NCBI GenBank assembly: GCA_947650365.1
Contig: OX393549.1
Span: 31,419,126-31,483,125, forward strand
Direction: 5' to 3'
From: Chamaelirium japonicum
Taxonomy: Eukaryota; Streptophyta; Magnoliopsida; Liliales; Melanthiaceae
Length of the DNA: 64,000 bases
The position numbers and the translations under genes were made by a program. This document shows, one piece after another, positions 1 to 12,800 of the stretch; the first letter of the stretch is position 1; the number at the start of each line of letters is the position of its first letter. The notes under the pieces are model-generated. The model searched no databases. It saw nothing but the letters and a program-made list of their open reading frames with translations, and was not told the origin of the DNA.

Positions 1-1375
1 CTTATAGGGCCGGTCTCCCATGGCTTCAAGGAAGCTAGGTCCGGCCCTAGAGTGATTAGGATAGAGGGGGGGCGGTTTTTAGGGATTTCCAATGTCTATC
101 GTGAAGCCTGGACGAAAACGCCCTTCACGAAAACTGGAAAACTGAAAGAGAGACTGAGTGAGGTGCGCTACTCGGAATCGAGTTCCGTCAGCGCCTGTGA
201 GCTCCTGGAATTATTCTGCTCATTGTAAGATCTATATTTAATGTGTTCTGAGCCATATTTCAGTATTTACCAAAATACCCCTATGGCCCGTAACACATGT
301 GAATTAGGTTCTTAGGCTCCGGGCTTGCGCTCCATCGCGCTACTTCGCATCCAACGTATCCATCTAGGTCGGGGAACAATTCCTATACGCAACGATAGGG
401 TGGAACCTTCAGGGTTCGAGATCTCTAGCTCCAACCGGATCCCTGATTAATTATTCCGGTGACACACTTAAAGTTTTGTTAATCAGTCCTAATCCGATTA
501 ACCCGCATAGCCACCCAGAGTGTGATGCGAGTTGAACTCTAGTGATCCTAAAATTATGTTACTCCCTCGTAACCCTGCTCTCTACTATACTTCGATAATC
601 CTCAGCCCCTCCTATTACTGGTGCCATGATTCGACTCGGGCGGTGGGGAGCACCGTCAGATCCCGATCGATCATCTGACTAGGGTTTGATGACTTGTCAT
701 CTATAACACCACACACCTTTCGGTGCTATGCCTAGCATCCGGAACATCGTCAGTCATACTGACAACCACCAGGCCTGGGTTAACTGTGTGGACAGATTGA
801 CTCATCAAAATGCACCTATCCAACACTGGATATCGGATAACCTGTAGGGATTACATGTCACTCAAGAACCAGCCGGGTAACCCAACGTACCGTGGTATTG
901 GACTATGGAAGGTCCGCACACGTTGGCACATTAAAGCACCACACAACTGGTTGGCCCAGTGAACATGATCCCTCAGGGTTAAGGACATATTATCTATAGT
1001 AGTAAGACGGTTTATACACCAGTGTCTGAATAACTGAATTGTGCACCATCTTGGTTCCTGTTCAATACGATCATCGTGCTTGGTCAGGTGAATGGGAATC
1101 TCACGTTCCCGTGGTGGAGACTTCACCACATCCTCTACCTGCCAACAGCTTGTTCTCGGTGAAGCGACCGACATCACCTAAGCTGTGAACTAGTTGTAGG
1201 TCTACACAGAACTGGTCCACTGGGTCGCCCACATGCGCCTCAGTGGCCTACTGTGTTCCCTAGGGTCCTTTTTATTATATGAGTATTATCATACACCAGA
1301 GTAGTATTCTAATTAAAGCAATAACCAAAGTCATCTTTATTAATGTTAATACAGAAATTCCACGCTAAGGACACA
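1..1375. mobile_element. Eroded LTR-like fragment, related to the solo LTR at 45577-47905
   Basis: This stretch aligns by eye with the inner part of the 2.3-kb solo LTR further right. Shared blocks include a run reading ggtggaaccttcaggg (near 400 and 46965), gccacccagagtg (near 514 and 47060), the cggtgg / accgtcaga block (near 640 and 47200) and the accgggtaaccca-type block (near 870 and 47420). Both copies also carry GGCCGG-rich segments. The similarity is patchy and much diverged, and the left end lies outside the window, so neither TG nor CA terminus can be placed. No coding sequence is supported. It is best read as an old member of the same LTR family, or the edge of such an element. Coordinates of the right end are approximate. 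Confidence 0.55.
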
Positions 1376-1665
1376 CGAGCTACAACAGTGTCATCATGGG
1401 CAGACATGGCGGAGGCATCTTATACGGCCTGATGTCATGCAGCTTAGCTCGTTGAGCAACCTGATAATATCACGGGTAGACACGGTGGAGACACCTTATG
1501 CAGCCTAATGACACACCCTATAGCCGACTTCACAGAATGGAATGCAGTTTAGCTGGAGCTGGTCAGCAGATGGAATGATCGAACTGGTCTATGTGGATGA
1601 CCTCGCTGGGCTCCTGAGCGGATGAAGCTGTGCCTGACCGCCCCCTTAAGAGGGGATAATGATGG

Positions 1666-3423
1666 TGTTAAAAATGTCATCGGCTCGTCGTCCACGTGGA
1701 AGCAGCATTGAAGAATATAACGAGATGGCAGAAGTCCCCAAGGAGGTCTCCCTTGTCTTTGGGCACACCCTGGGCAACCTCAGGTGATCAAAAAAGAAAT
1801 TCCCCCTATGATGAGCTCGAGATTCAAGACCAGCCCTATTTTTTGGGCAAGCAGCCTTGTGACCAAAATAAGTCTTGGAGTTTAAATAACATTTCCAGGT
1901 AGCCCGAGCCGGTGCCCGCGGCTTGCCTGAGGTTCGCCCTGATCGCCCCGATCAGATCGCCAGCAGGAGAGGCTGACTGTGGCTGGTGCTCACAGCTCGC
2001 CCGGAGCTGACCTTCGCACGTGGAAGAGGTCACCCCATTTGCTAATAGGAAATTTAGAATGATATCTACGAATAAAGGCCACATGTGGCCGTGGCTCACA
2101 GCCCGCCTAGGGCTGACCCTGACCACATGCGACCAGCTCGCACACGGTAGAGGTCGTCCAGTGGTTGGTGCTCGTAGCCCGCCCAGGGACCCGTGGCTAT
2201 GGTTCACAGTCCGCCCAGGGCTGATCCTGACCACATGTGACCAGCTCGTACGTGGTAGAGGTCGCCCAGTGGCTGGTGCTTGTAGCCCGCCCAAAGCTTG
2301 CAGTAGTGGATCATTGCGCCCCTTGGAAAGAGACCGCTTGTGACCGTGGCTCACAGCCCGCCTAGGGCTGACTCTGACCGCATACGACCAGCTCGCACGT
2401 GGAAGAGGTCGCCCAGTGGCTGCGGCTCGTACCCTGCCCAGGGCTGAACCTGACCATATGTGACCAGCGCGCATACGGAAGAGGTCGCCCAGCGACTGGT
2501 GCTCAGAGCCCGCTCAGAGCTTATAGTAGTGAATTATTGCGTCCCTTGGACAGAGCGATATTATCCTCAAGGCCTCATTCATGAAGTACTGTGAGTCAAA
2601 GTTCTCAACGCAGCTTGCCAGCTGCGGTGAATACCCTCGTCGCCGCCAGTATTTGATAGCTCGACAGGAAGCTCGCTCTGTCCACATGCGATCAGCTCAC
2701 TCGTAAAAGAGATCACTTCTGGCAGAGTTCAAGGAACCTTTCGAAAGACCCAACACCCACAGCTCGCTCAGGGGATCATCCAATCATGCAACCGCCATAG
2801 AGCTCGCATATTGACAACAGGAAGAAGTGGGCGGATCAACGACACCAATGGGGTCTTCACGGAGTTCACCCACAGCTCGCTCAGGAGCTCGCCTGATCCT
2901 ACAAATAGTCAAGGAGATCGCCCCTTTGCCCACAGAGGTCGCCTAAAGTAAGGCGGCACTAAATCGATAGCTGTCACTACCCCCATGGAGCTACATGGAC
3001 GATTGCGGTCCACGGAAGCCGGCAGAGTCGATCTAGGACCTCCCAGACTAGAGCTTTTCAGAATCTCCACCTGGCAAGGACAAGACCGGTGAGTCCCCCC
3101 TCGCCACCGCCTAGCAGGCTAAATGACAAAGACCATGAAGAGCCCATGTAGGCTGGCACATGGGGGCGTAGAAGGTCCAGGAAGAAGTCGCCACATGTCC
3201 ATCTCTGGCGGTCTACAAGAGTCTATAAAGGTATGACCCCCGGCTCCAAAGTATAAGTTTGAAACTCAGAAACCCTATCACTTTCTGACTACTTTAGCTC
3301 TCCCTTGTCTGAACCTTTACTGACTTGAGCGTCGAAGGGTCTGCACTCTTAAGGGAGCAAGCTGTTCTCATATTTCCTTTGCATTGTAGGAGGAGCGCAC
3401 GAGCCAGCAAAAAATATCTTCCA
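1666..3423 (+). mobile_element. Probable 5' LTR of an eroded Tat-type Ty3/gypsy element
   Basis: The right boundary is supported because a primer-binding-site-like sequence starts four to five bases after a CA at 3422-3423. The left boundary is only a guess: a TGTTAAAAATG-type start at 1666 lies after a purine-rich stretch. No ORF in this stretch resembles a protein; the longer open frames overlap a tandem repeat. Near 3220-3260 there is a TATA-like tataaagg, so transcription could start there and run to the right. 1376-1665 holds nothing recognisable beyond a short repeated phrase, catgggcagacatggcggagg near 1395 and cacgggtagacacggtggag near 1472. Confidence 0.45.
1986..2560. repeat. Degenerate tandem repeat, units about 80-150 bp
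   Basis: A phrase of the form gctcacagcccgcccagggctgac, then cacatgygaccagctcgc, then acgtggaagaggtcgcccagtggctggtgctc recurs about five times, starting near 1986, 2093, 2201, 2349 and 2430. Spacing is uneven and the copies are diverged. The overlapping open frames on both strands are products of this repetition and show no protein similarity. Confidence 0.75.
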
Positions 3424-3427
3424 ATAT

Positions 3428-3445
3428 TTGGCGCCGTTTCTGGGA
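3428..3445 (+). promoter_or_regulatory. Primer-binding site of the eroded Tat-type element
   Basis: The sequence TTGGCGCCGTTTCTGGGA follows the putative LTR end. Plant Athila and Tat elements use closely similar TGGCGCCG primer sites, usually assigned to tRNA-Asp or a related tRNA. The middle is diverged from the cleaner sites at 8322 and 51551 in this window, as expected for an old copy. Confidence 0.7.
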
Positions 3446-4389
3446 TCTTTCGACTGGTTCCTGTGAGAACGCCCAACGACCATACGGTTAATAGCCGTGC
3501 TCCTCGAGGATACCTTGATGGCTCCAGCCACGCGAGGACAGAGACGGGCGAAAGCCCATACTGGGACTGCGCGAAGCAGGCCGCATGCTTAACCCACCCA
3601 ATCCCCTGTCCTGCTCAGTGACCAGCTCCTTTTGGAGATATTGACCACTTAACGGGTCATGATGCATGAGCTAGCATGACTGCACCAGGTTCCGACGACG
3701 AGCCAGAGTACTAATCTCTCCCCCGGGCTTGACCCGTGGAGGGAAGGATCAGTGATTCAACCCCGGCGTCCAGTAGTGTCAGCGGGGACAGCTCCCCCTG
3801 TGCGACCTCCCCTAGCCCCAACGGTGCATCAACCCATGTGGGTGCCCATGCGGTGGGCATCCCAGCAGGAGCCCCCTGTGGAAGACGCAGTGGCGCACAA
3901 GACAAGAGAGTCGACTCTCGAGCGACTTCAGTGACTTGTCATCCAGCGTTCCAGTAATGAGCTGACTCCGCCTTCGGCCCCCCCTCATCGGCGAAGATAA
4001 AGTGCGGGGTGCGACGAGCTAGAGGCAAGGTCTGGAGGGAGAGACTGTAACCCATGCCATTAGCATGAGGAGGAACCCACGGTGGAAGTTTTACACCGTG
4101 TAGAGACCTGCGAGGTGACGGCCTCACACAGACCTTTTCCTGTATCGAGGCAAATACCAATGAAGCAGCGTAGCGGATACCGAGGCATCGTCTCTAAATA
4201 TCACCATAGCGAAGGCACGGTCTGACCTTGAGGAAACATGCAAGATCGCCTAGGGCCTACGCAGCCGCTCTTGGGGGATCACCCTGGGCACTTGCAGTTA
4301 CCCGGCATGCCCGTCGACCTTTTGGAAGACCTGGCCACTCGGGAAAAGAGCTAGCCCTTCATAAGGGAGGTGCATCGATGAGATTTTCC

Positions 4390-4960
4390 CTAGCTTTGGA
4401 CTCCTCCGAAGTTCATCATGTTCGACGGATCGCAGGATCCAGTCAATCATGTGCTGGCCTACCAGAAGTTGCTGTTTTTCCAGGACCAGGACAATGTTTT
4501 GTGTCGTGCCTTCTCGAGCAGCTTGACGGGTTCGGTCCTGGACTGGTTCCACAAGTTATCTCCAGGCTCAATCCCAAGCTTCACTGCTCTGCCCGGGCTG
4601 TTCTTGGAATAGTACCGGTACAATCGACAACCTCTGAAATGAATCAAATCACTATTCGGTCTCACCATGGGCGCAAGGGAGGCCCTATGACGCTTCTCGA
4701 TGCGATTCTGAAATGCCTATCTTGCCCTCGAGAACTCAGCAGGACGAGACCGGACAGCCGTGAGTGCCTTTCGGAGCGCACTCCCCGATGGAGGTACGCT
4801 TCATGATGCTATTGTCATTTCTGATCCCTGCACCATGGTCGAACTCTTCTCCTTGATCCAGCAACACATTAAGCTTGAAGATATAGTGTTAGATCGTTGA
4901 GGGAAGATTGCCGAACAGTGGCCTCCTCGTAACTTGCACGTAGGCGCTCTCGTGTAGACC
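4390..4960 (+). pseudogene. Broken gag of a Tat-type Ty3/gypsy element
   Basis: The translation around 4418-4612 reads as the gag core seen intact in the Tat element at 48067-51105: FDGSxDPVxHVLA, then LCRAF, then LDWFHKL and PGSIPSF. Downstream the match continues in shifted frames (FGLTMGAREAL near 4660, ALENSAGRDR near 4730, then IQQHIKLED near 4855). The reading frame changes at least once and stop codons occur after 4612 and near 4635. The piece is therefore a decayed structural gene, with no protease or polymerase after it. 4961-5450 has no recognisable coding remains, only a pair of similar phrases (cggactcaaagcaaaattggggtt near 5090 and cggacacgataagcaaaatcggggtt near 5388). Confidence 0.75.
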
Positions 4961-5450
4961 ATTTTATAAAATAGAGGGTCTTTGGACTAAATGAGTTTTT
5001 TTTGAATCTGCGCTCGATTGTGATCCACAAGAACAACTTGCACGCGATTAGCTCGCACGCGGCTTCCTCAAAGAACAGTCCGCCGTCGTGCGGACTCAAA
5101 GCAAAATTGGGGTTATCAATGGCCGTCCCGAACGACCTTGAGATCACTAGGGTAGTCCACTGTCTAGGGGACTTTAAACATGACCGGGGTCCTTTGCATT
5201 CACATGCCATGAAAGGAAGCACCCCAGGTTGATCTAAGGAGACCTGAATGGGCGACCACCCATTTAAGCGACCTGAAAATCTCTCGGTAATCCCTCGAAG
5301 CTAGACAAGTTCATGAGGCCGTAAAAAATAAATGCGAAAGCCACTAACGTCGAAGACTAGGGACAAGGCCACTGTCCGTTGTCATGCGGACACGATAAGC
5401 AAAATCGGGGTTCTAAGGATCCTTAACCGGACAGGGGGTAGTTAGCTTTT

Positions 5451-5906
5451 GATTCTTTTATCGCTCATCAAACTTCTACCCTTTGGCCCTTACGCTCTAT
5501 TTTGATGTAACAAATTATAGTAAATTAAATATAAACTCTCTCAACTCCTCAGAAAGATCACTCTCCCTCAGGCAGTAGTTCCAAATTTTCTCCCCCTTTT
5601 ATCAAAACTTTAATTTGGAAAAAGGGAATCATAAGAGAGTGATCCATAATGTTCTCTCCTTTAAAGTATGATGCATGAGATGAAAAGTGAAACATGTAAG
5701 GATGCAATATGAAAGAATGATATACAATAACAACCAACTATATATTCACAAACAAAAAAATATGTGCGCTTTTAACTAGCAATGTGACTAATCATGTTTA
5801 AGCCTACACAAAAATATATAGAGATCATCTAATTATCGTAGGATATAAGAACTATGGTGTGCACAATAGTTTAAATAATCAATCTTCCATATTAGTTCTA
5901 TACACA
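5451..5906 (-). mobile_element. Left part of a decayed Copia (SIRE-like) element, 3' region
   Basis: On the minus strand this segment contains AAAAGGGGGAGAAAATTTGG (complement of 5583-5602), a phrase typical of the region just after pol in SIRE-type Copia elements. The rest is AT-rich without an open frame. It ends exactly where the Athila LTR begins. The matching right part, with RNase H remains, resumes at 35581. Assigning both sides to one element is an inference from strand, order and the near-identical 5-bp flanks. Confidence 0.55.
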
Positions 5907-8315
5907 TGTTAAGTCTCCAAATAATGCATTTTATCGCTTATTTCTTACTGCATTATCATCGCTTTCCTACGTAAAACTTTTCATATACTCGTAAAGCACA
6001 TTATTTTCTTTGCACCAATGCATAGTAGACTTTAATACGGACATAACGGTATATTGGTTCGCACTCATACGATACATGCATGAAAAATACGGAGCCCGGT
6101 AGTTCAAATTATTCTTTTTATCGATAATCGTATTGGATCCTTACACGCGTCATTTCATATGTGATTTTCAGGGAATTGACCCGGTACTCGACATAGTCGG
6201 ATAAAGGACACCATGATAGTATGGTGGACATTCTCACGGTGAGTCAATGGAGCATGCACAGCTCATTTGGAGGCCCTTATGAAAAATGATACAGAGAATG
6301 ATGGTTGTGAAAAATTGACCTAGATGATGTCACCGACAACACATCTGCAGACCACTAAAGAACGACGCATATGCAAAGGGCTTGACATGGAATAGTTGAC
6401 GAGTTTGGATTGCTCGAATGGTTACCGAAGCATATCGTCTCCTTTAATTTTCTTTTACCCTTTCTCTCTCATTTCTTTATTACCCGATCTTAATCATCCA
6501 TTGCATCACTCACCCAACTAAATCCCAGCCGTTCCTCTCGTCAGCAGCCATGCATACAAGCAACTCATCGTAGCCGTCCATCTCATCCAACCCATACATG
6601 ATACATGCAATGATCAGCGCACTCCATTACACCCAACAACCCACATGCAACACAATTACAGCCGCCCATCTCTCTCTCCTGTTTCTTTCTCTCTTATCCT
6701 CGACCCAACCGCCTCCATTCTCTCTCCTCCTTGATTCTCTCTCTCTAAAATCTGCACCGATCTTCTCTCATTACCGCACTTTTCTCTCTTTCGGATTCTC
6801 TCTCTTTCCATAACCACTCCTCAGATTTCTCTCTCTAAAACCCGCGAGACCCATGCGCCCATGCAGGCAGCATCACAGCCGTCCGGTGTACCCGATCACC
6901 CCCGTGTCTCTCTTCTCGCGATCGTCCCGGACTCCCATCCGGACTTCTCTCTCTACCCGATCTCTCTCTCCCGTTTACTTCCCTCTCTAAAACCAAATCA
7001 CAGCCGTCCCCTCTCACATACCCGACTCCTCCGCATGAGAACTAACTTCTCTCTCTATCTATGCGAACATATCTCTCTCTCTTTCCCATATTTGGAACCA
7101 AATCACAGCCGTTCGGTTTGCCTATTCCCAACCGGACTCTTTTTTCTACTACCGGGTTTTCTCTTTCTAAAACCGGACCCCCTCTTCTCTATATAGGGGG
7201 ACGCCCGAACTTCAATAGGGGACGACCCGGACTTTTGGACCACCATCAAAGGCCCGAACTTCATCCACCATACGACTTTCATCATCAGATCATCACCCCC
7301 GGACCTTCATCGTTTCATCACCACCTCGGATCCATCATCTTCCATCTGCCAAGCTCGAAACCCGTCTCCATCATCCCGAAGTCACACCGCACACCATCGT
7401 CCTTACCGTGGAAGCCCATCTCGAAGCACATTGTCATCAACGCCACGCACCATCGTCTCCGAGCCACGCTTCACTGACGTCGTCACCATTGCCGGAAGTC
7501 GTCATCCACAAGCGCCATCCTTTGTATTTTTTTTCATTAATGGAGTTTGCATGCTATTATGCTTTTATATTAAATTCTATGAACATGCACAACTAAACCC
7601 CTAGCTAAGGCTATGGGGGATGCCTAGTGGTTATTATGCTTCTCTTTTGATCAGTAATGAAGTTTTAAGTTTCCTATGATTGACTCTTATGTTGGATAAC
7701 ACTATTCTAAGATGTATGGCATCTTGCTTGCAAATTTGTTTGATTCCGTATTGACTTCGGGCATTCGTAATGCTTGTGAATCCCTGTGGCATGATGACAC
7801 GAACTTCACGAGTCTCTCATCACATAATTTTCAATCTATATACGTATTTATGATGGATGCATATCTCTAGAAATCAGCACATGTGTATAAGTTGTTTTGA
7901 TTACATATCGACTCCGGGCATATGCAATGCTTAATAACCTCCGTAGTATGCATGCTAAAACCTATTTTGATGCTATCCTCATACGAATTATTGATCATGA
8001 AGAATACATGAAATACTACTAGGTTGAACCCGGATGCCTTAGCCTCATTTCCATCGTAACCTCCTTTAATTAATTGCAATATTTAGTACTATTTAATTTA
8101 GTAACGTAGTTTCATCATACGTGCTCCACTCTCAGTGGAAAACCCTGATTTGCACTCACGTTCACGCACTGTCATCACATTAGTTCCCATTAGTCCTTCA
8201 GTCCCTGTGGAATCGATCTCGGACTCACCATGATTACTACTTCGCTATACACCCTATACTTGGGGTTAAATTGTACTTTTTATTCCCTTAATCGGGACTA
8301 CTTAAAGTTGTAGCA
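5907..8315 (+). repeat. Left LTR of the Athila element
   Basis: It pairs with 33181-35580 over its whole length. It starts TGTTAAG and ends TAGCA. The middle (6620-7200) is rich in CTCTCT runs, which produce several meaningless open frames in both LTRs at the same relative places. A TATA-like ctatatag lies at 7189-7196. Confidence 0.93.
7189..7196 (+). promoter_or_regulatory. TATA-like box in the left Athila LTR
   Basis: ctatatag follows a CT-rich stretch and is kept in the right LTR at 34456-34463, despite about 3% LTR divergence. It is the likely core promoter driving plus-strand transcription of the element. Confidence 0.55.
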
Positions 8316-8321
8316 AGTTTT

Positions 8322-8339
8322 TGGCGCCGTTGCCAGGGA
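8322..8339 (+). promoter_or_regulatory. Athila primer-binding site
   Basis: TGGCGCCGTTGCCAGGGA begins six bases after the left LTR. It fits the site usual for Athila elements, complementary to the 3' end of tRNA-Asp, apart from one or two changes. It fixes the left LTR as the 5' LTR and the element as plus-strand. 8340-8742 is the untranslated leader and holds no gene I can support. Confidence 0.85.
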
Positions 8340-8742
8340 TTGCAACGGACGATTAGGAACTTCGCATCCACGTTTTTCTTTTTAGTCTTTGCTTTCTCTT
8401 TGCATTCAATATACTAAGTACTTCTTTTCTATCTTTTCAGGTAAAAAAAAAAAGGATCTGAATATTGGAAGAGGAGTCGACTGTTGATTGAGAAGGAGGA
8501 GTACGACGTGCTTACCTAAATAAAGAACTGCTTTTTTCTGGTACACTCGTTCTTTAAATTCTTTGTATTTGCTATCTCGCATCAACTTACGCTCTCGTGG
8601 GAAAGCTCGGCACATACGTCTCGGTGTAGGCGTATGTGTGTCTAGTCTGTTATCCCCTTCAAACGAGAGCGTTCGTATAGAAGGCTCTAGGTGGTGCATA
8701 CATTTGCTTGCAAACCCTTGACTTACCTTTTGCCCCTGCATC

Positions 8743-9873
8743 TTGTGTATGCCCTTGTGGTATCGGGATCATACACAACGATTAAGTAGAACTGAATCTG
8801 AACCAAATCTGTCTAAAAACCATTCTGAAAATATGGTTGATAACGAAAATGATGTAGGAAGTAATCATGGCAATAATGAAGTTCAAAATAATCCAGTAAT
8901 CCGATCTCTTCGAGATTACTTAATACCGGCTAGATCTAGTACACCATCGTGCATCGTGTTGCCTGTAACTGATACAAATCAATTTGAATTAAAACCTGGT
9001 GTAATCCAATTGCTCCCTCGATTCCATGGCCTTGAATCTGAAGATTCATATCTTCACCTAAAAGAAGTTTATGATATATGTGCCACCTTGGTTTTTTGAA
9101 ACGTCTCTGAAGATGCAATTAGATTACGCCTCTTTCCCTTTTCTCTGAAAGAAAAGGCAAAATCTTGGCTCCATACCTTAAGATCACAATCTATAGCAAC
9201 TTGGGCCGAGATGAGCCGAGAGTTCTTAAAGAAATTTTTTCCCACTTACAAAACCAATGCACTACGTAGGCACATCATGAGTTACTCCCAAAAGGAGGGT
9301 GAATCGTTCTATCAGTGTTGGGAGAGATATAAGGACTTGCTCCTTAAATGTCCTCACCATGGTTTTGAGATGTGGAGGACGGTTAGTTTTTTCTATGATG
9401 GTCTAACACCCCATATGCGTCAATTAGTTGGAACCATGTGTAATGGAGAGTTTATGGCCAAGAACCTTGATGAGGCATGGGACTTTTGTGAGTCCCTAGC
9501 CGAAAATGCCCAACAATGGGAATTATCAGAAAAAACTAAAAAATCCACTAAAGGAGGAATGTATCAACTAAGAGAAGAAGCTGATTTGAATGCTAAAATG
9601 GCGAATCTTACTAGAAAAGTGGAAGCAATTGAGCTTGTCAAAAGACCTAGCTCTTCTAACCCAATGACAAGCACGGTATGTGCATTATGTGAGAGCCCTT
9701 CTCACACAGCTCAAGAATGTCCATCCATACTTGCTTTTCAAGAATTAATGGTTGAATAATCGAACTCAGTCAATACTTATCAAAGACCCTTTAGCTCCCC
9801 GTATTCCAATACCTACAATCCTAATTGGAGAAACCATCCAAACTTTAGCTGGAGACATGGACCCTCTGCTAAT
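8743..9873 (+). pseudogene. gag: Athila gag, N-terminal and core part, with two stop codons
   Basis: The frame opens with RDHTQRLSRTESEPNL, typical of the start of Athila gag. The retrotransposon gag core follows: LPRFHGLESEDSYLHL, then AIRLRLFPFSLKEKAKSWL, FLKKFFP, and DGLTPHMRQLV. A TGA at 9097-9099 and a TAA at 9757-9759 interrupt an otherwise continuous frame. After the second stop the frame continues with the N/P/W-rich linker (PYSNTYNPNWRNHPNFSWR) up to 9878, where the large insertion starts. The remainder of gag resumes at 27375 in the same frame. Structural protein of the virus-like particle; this copy cannot make a full product. Confidence 0.9.
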
Positions 9874-9878
9874 GAATC
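9874..9878. repeat. Target-site duplication GAATC, left copy
   Basis: GAATC directly before the TG of the first LTR of the array matches GAATC at 27370-27374 directly after the CA of the third LTR. It lies in the Athila gag reading frame. Confidence 0.93.
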
Positions 9879-12800
9879 TGTCACGCCCCAGAAATCTGAA
9901 GACCGATCCCTGGGGTGTGAGGTGAGAAAAAGATAGGATTTTGGGTTTGGTCAATTAATTACACCAATTTGGGTTCTCACAGGGCTTCTACGCTCTCTAA
10001 TATGAAAAACAAGAAGGAGGGAGAAACAAGAGGGGAATCTTTTAAATTTGATTTTTCGAAAAATATTTTTATTAAAGGGCAAAGAAAAAGAATTGTCAAT
10101 AGAGAGAAGACATTGTCTAGTGTGGCTCGACCTTCAAAAGTCATATCCTCTCAATATGAGTGACCTGTCGGTGCCACTACATGCTGACAGGAGTTTATTT
10201 GAGGGAGCACGAGGCTCAAGCCTCCTACGGCTAGCCAAGTGGTCTCATCCACGCCCTAACACTCAAGTGCACCATTCTAGAGTTCCTATCTACATGGTTA
10301 ATTAATTTAGTCATTTATATATACTTATATTCTGATCATGATCTATCCTAGGCTTGGGGCCTTGAGGAGAGGCCTACCCAAAAGAATTCAGCTGGAACCA
10401 TTGCAACTACAACCATAAAATACTAACTAACTAATAAGAACTCCTATTCCAATACAATTACAATGTCTGAAGAGAAAAGACTACAAGATTGACATACTAA
10501 ACCGAAAGGTAACACTGCAACTCTAACTCCGCCTCTGGACTCCTACTGCTACTCCTGAGCCTCCGGACCTGCAACTGAGCCTACTCGTGGGAAAGAGTAG
10601 CCCCCAATGGGAAATTAGGAGATTAGCCAAATTAATGGCTAGTGACATCCTAATAGTCTTTAATAATATGAGACAACTAATCTTAATAAATTAAGATGAG
10701 ATCTATCAGTTCTAGTAGAATCAAAGTTTGCAGAATGATACCTAAACCTATCAGTAGTCTATATTCACATGCAATTCCTACTGTCACTAGGTTATCTAAC
10801 ATGAAGTCCATTCAATGTTCTACAGCATAAAAAAACAAATTAAATAAGACGTTCAGATAAAGTCACGAAGTCATCATGTAAACTGTCACTCAATTCTAAA
10901 TTCATATATAGATAAAACACACACTATCAAAATGTGAACCCCGGATATTTTGTTCATCCTGCCCCCGGTCGGGCATTACTATAGGGCCTTTTATTTCGAT
11001 GTAGAGGGCCAACTCTCTCGCCGTGCATCCACCAACACCATGCACTAGTCACCCAGATGATCATAAGGGGTTTCCCGTCTTTCACGGTGGAGCTCTACCG
11101 CCCAACTTGCTTTACTATGGGGACTTCAACTCCCCGGGACAGGGTTGCTAGGCCAATCCCTACTCGAGGGCACCACCTATTGGCTTTACCACAACCCTTG
11201 CCCGTGACCCCTAACCTACTTAACTTCGGCTGTACGCGCAGGGTGGTTCACGGCCCTTGCACGCACGGGGTCCCTACCCTCTAACCAGGTAGATTCACAT
11301 ATAACATCTTTCAATACATACAATGAAGCTACAAAAGATATATTTAATGCTTATCAATTTCCAACAATTTACCCCTGGTCCCGTACTGCTCTCGCAACCC
11401 ATGCGACATAATAAATAAATTAAATAAGACACTCATCCCAGTGACCCGTGTGCTAGGGTTGCCATACTCCTCTCAGGAGGGTGGTCCCGATAATTATTAG
11501 TTATTCAATTTATTGATTAATTTAAGGGAATCCTAATTACGGTGTCCATGCATACAATCTAAAGCAATCATTATTATTATTACTTTATTAATATTTTAAG
11601 CATGCGTCGCCGGACTCGCGACTCCGCATGCAAGGCGGGGTCCACTTGACCATATGCGACGATGCTCGGCGGGGCCCGCATGCAGTGTCATGGACACCTA
11701 CCCTTAGTCATTCTCATTTCCCACTATTAAAGACCACGCAAGGGTAGTAGATGTCACCTGGTTGTCGATCGCACACGACTCCGGCTAGTTGCCTCTGATC
11801 CGCCTCCGTTGGATCACCACGATCACAGTCTGATAACATGCACAGCTCTATATCACAATGCTATCGATTAAAACATAAGAGTCAACGACGAGGGTTCTAT
11901 GCCAAGGATAGTCGGGCACCCTCGATAGGGGACCAACATTGAGTTGACAGCACGCAAACCCGTGCGACTGAAGAACTCGATCCTAAACCATACTAAGCCA
12001 ATCAAGTAAACAGAAGCTAAACCTACTCATCGAATCGGGCTCGAAGAACCCTTTCCGATGGTTCCAGTTTCGCTGGAATCCGACTTCGGTCGGATGGTTT
12101 CGGGTCAAACCACGTAGAACCGGTGAAACCGATCGCATGGTTGGTTCACTAGGGTAGAAGAGGTTCTAGGGTTATCTTCTAGGTTTAATAGGTGGGACTC
12201 AATATTCTGAGCACAATGCCGCTAGTTTCGTCCGAATCTGAGTTCGGACGATGAAACGACGGTCAAACCACGGTACCACGATAATATCGGGTCCAAGGAT
12301 AAAACAGGGTATTAAACTGTATAATTACTATTCTAGACTATGGCCAACAAGTAGTATTTTCCGAGCCGGTCGAAATGGCGCTGGTTTCGTCCAATTCCGA
12401 GTTCAGACGGAGAAATGGCAGTCGAACCAAAATTCACTGGTTCACGGGTCTGGTTCAGGTGAACCAGACCGGTTCACCGCATGTTGGGTCAGGTCTGCTG
12501 GGTCGGGTCGGGTCGGGTTCAGGGCTAAACAGGTCGGGTCTGGGTTTAATTAAAAACCTGGAATTTACCGTTTTGCCCCCCCCCCCCCATGTTCATCTTC
12601 TCCACGAGAACAGCGTGGGGGGGGGGGGGGCTGGTTCTGTGCGTCGCGGCCGGCGGGAGGGACGGCCTGGAGCGCCGGCGAGCGCTCGGCCGGCCTCTCC
12701 CGTACCACCCCCACGGAGGAGGCATGGTGGGAGGCGGCCGGAGCGGCCGTCGGAGCCCGAGGGCTCGGCCGGACGGTGGGGGGTCGTGCGGGCTTGGTCG

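Noticed and set aside
1836..2474. 212-codon minus-strand open frame
   Set aside because: It is a translation of the degenerate tandem repeat, its plus-strand shadow is open as well, and it resembles no protein.
6598..7477. Open frames in the Athila LTRs (also 33867-34863)
   Set aside because: They are translated CT-rich LTR sequence, with frame breaks between the two LTRs and no known protein features.
10048..10305. Small ORF repeated in each LTR of the array (also 16738-16995, 23458-23745)
   Set aside because: The copies only reflect recent LTR duplication. They lie against the transcription direction and have no similarity or coding signature.
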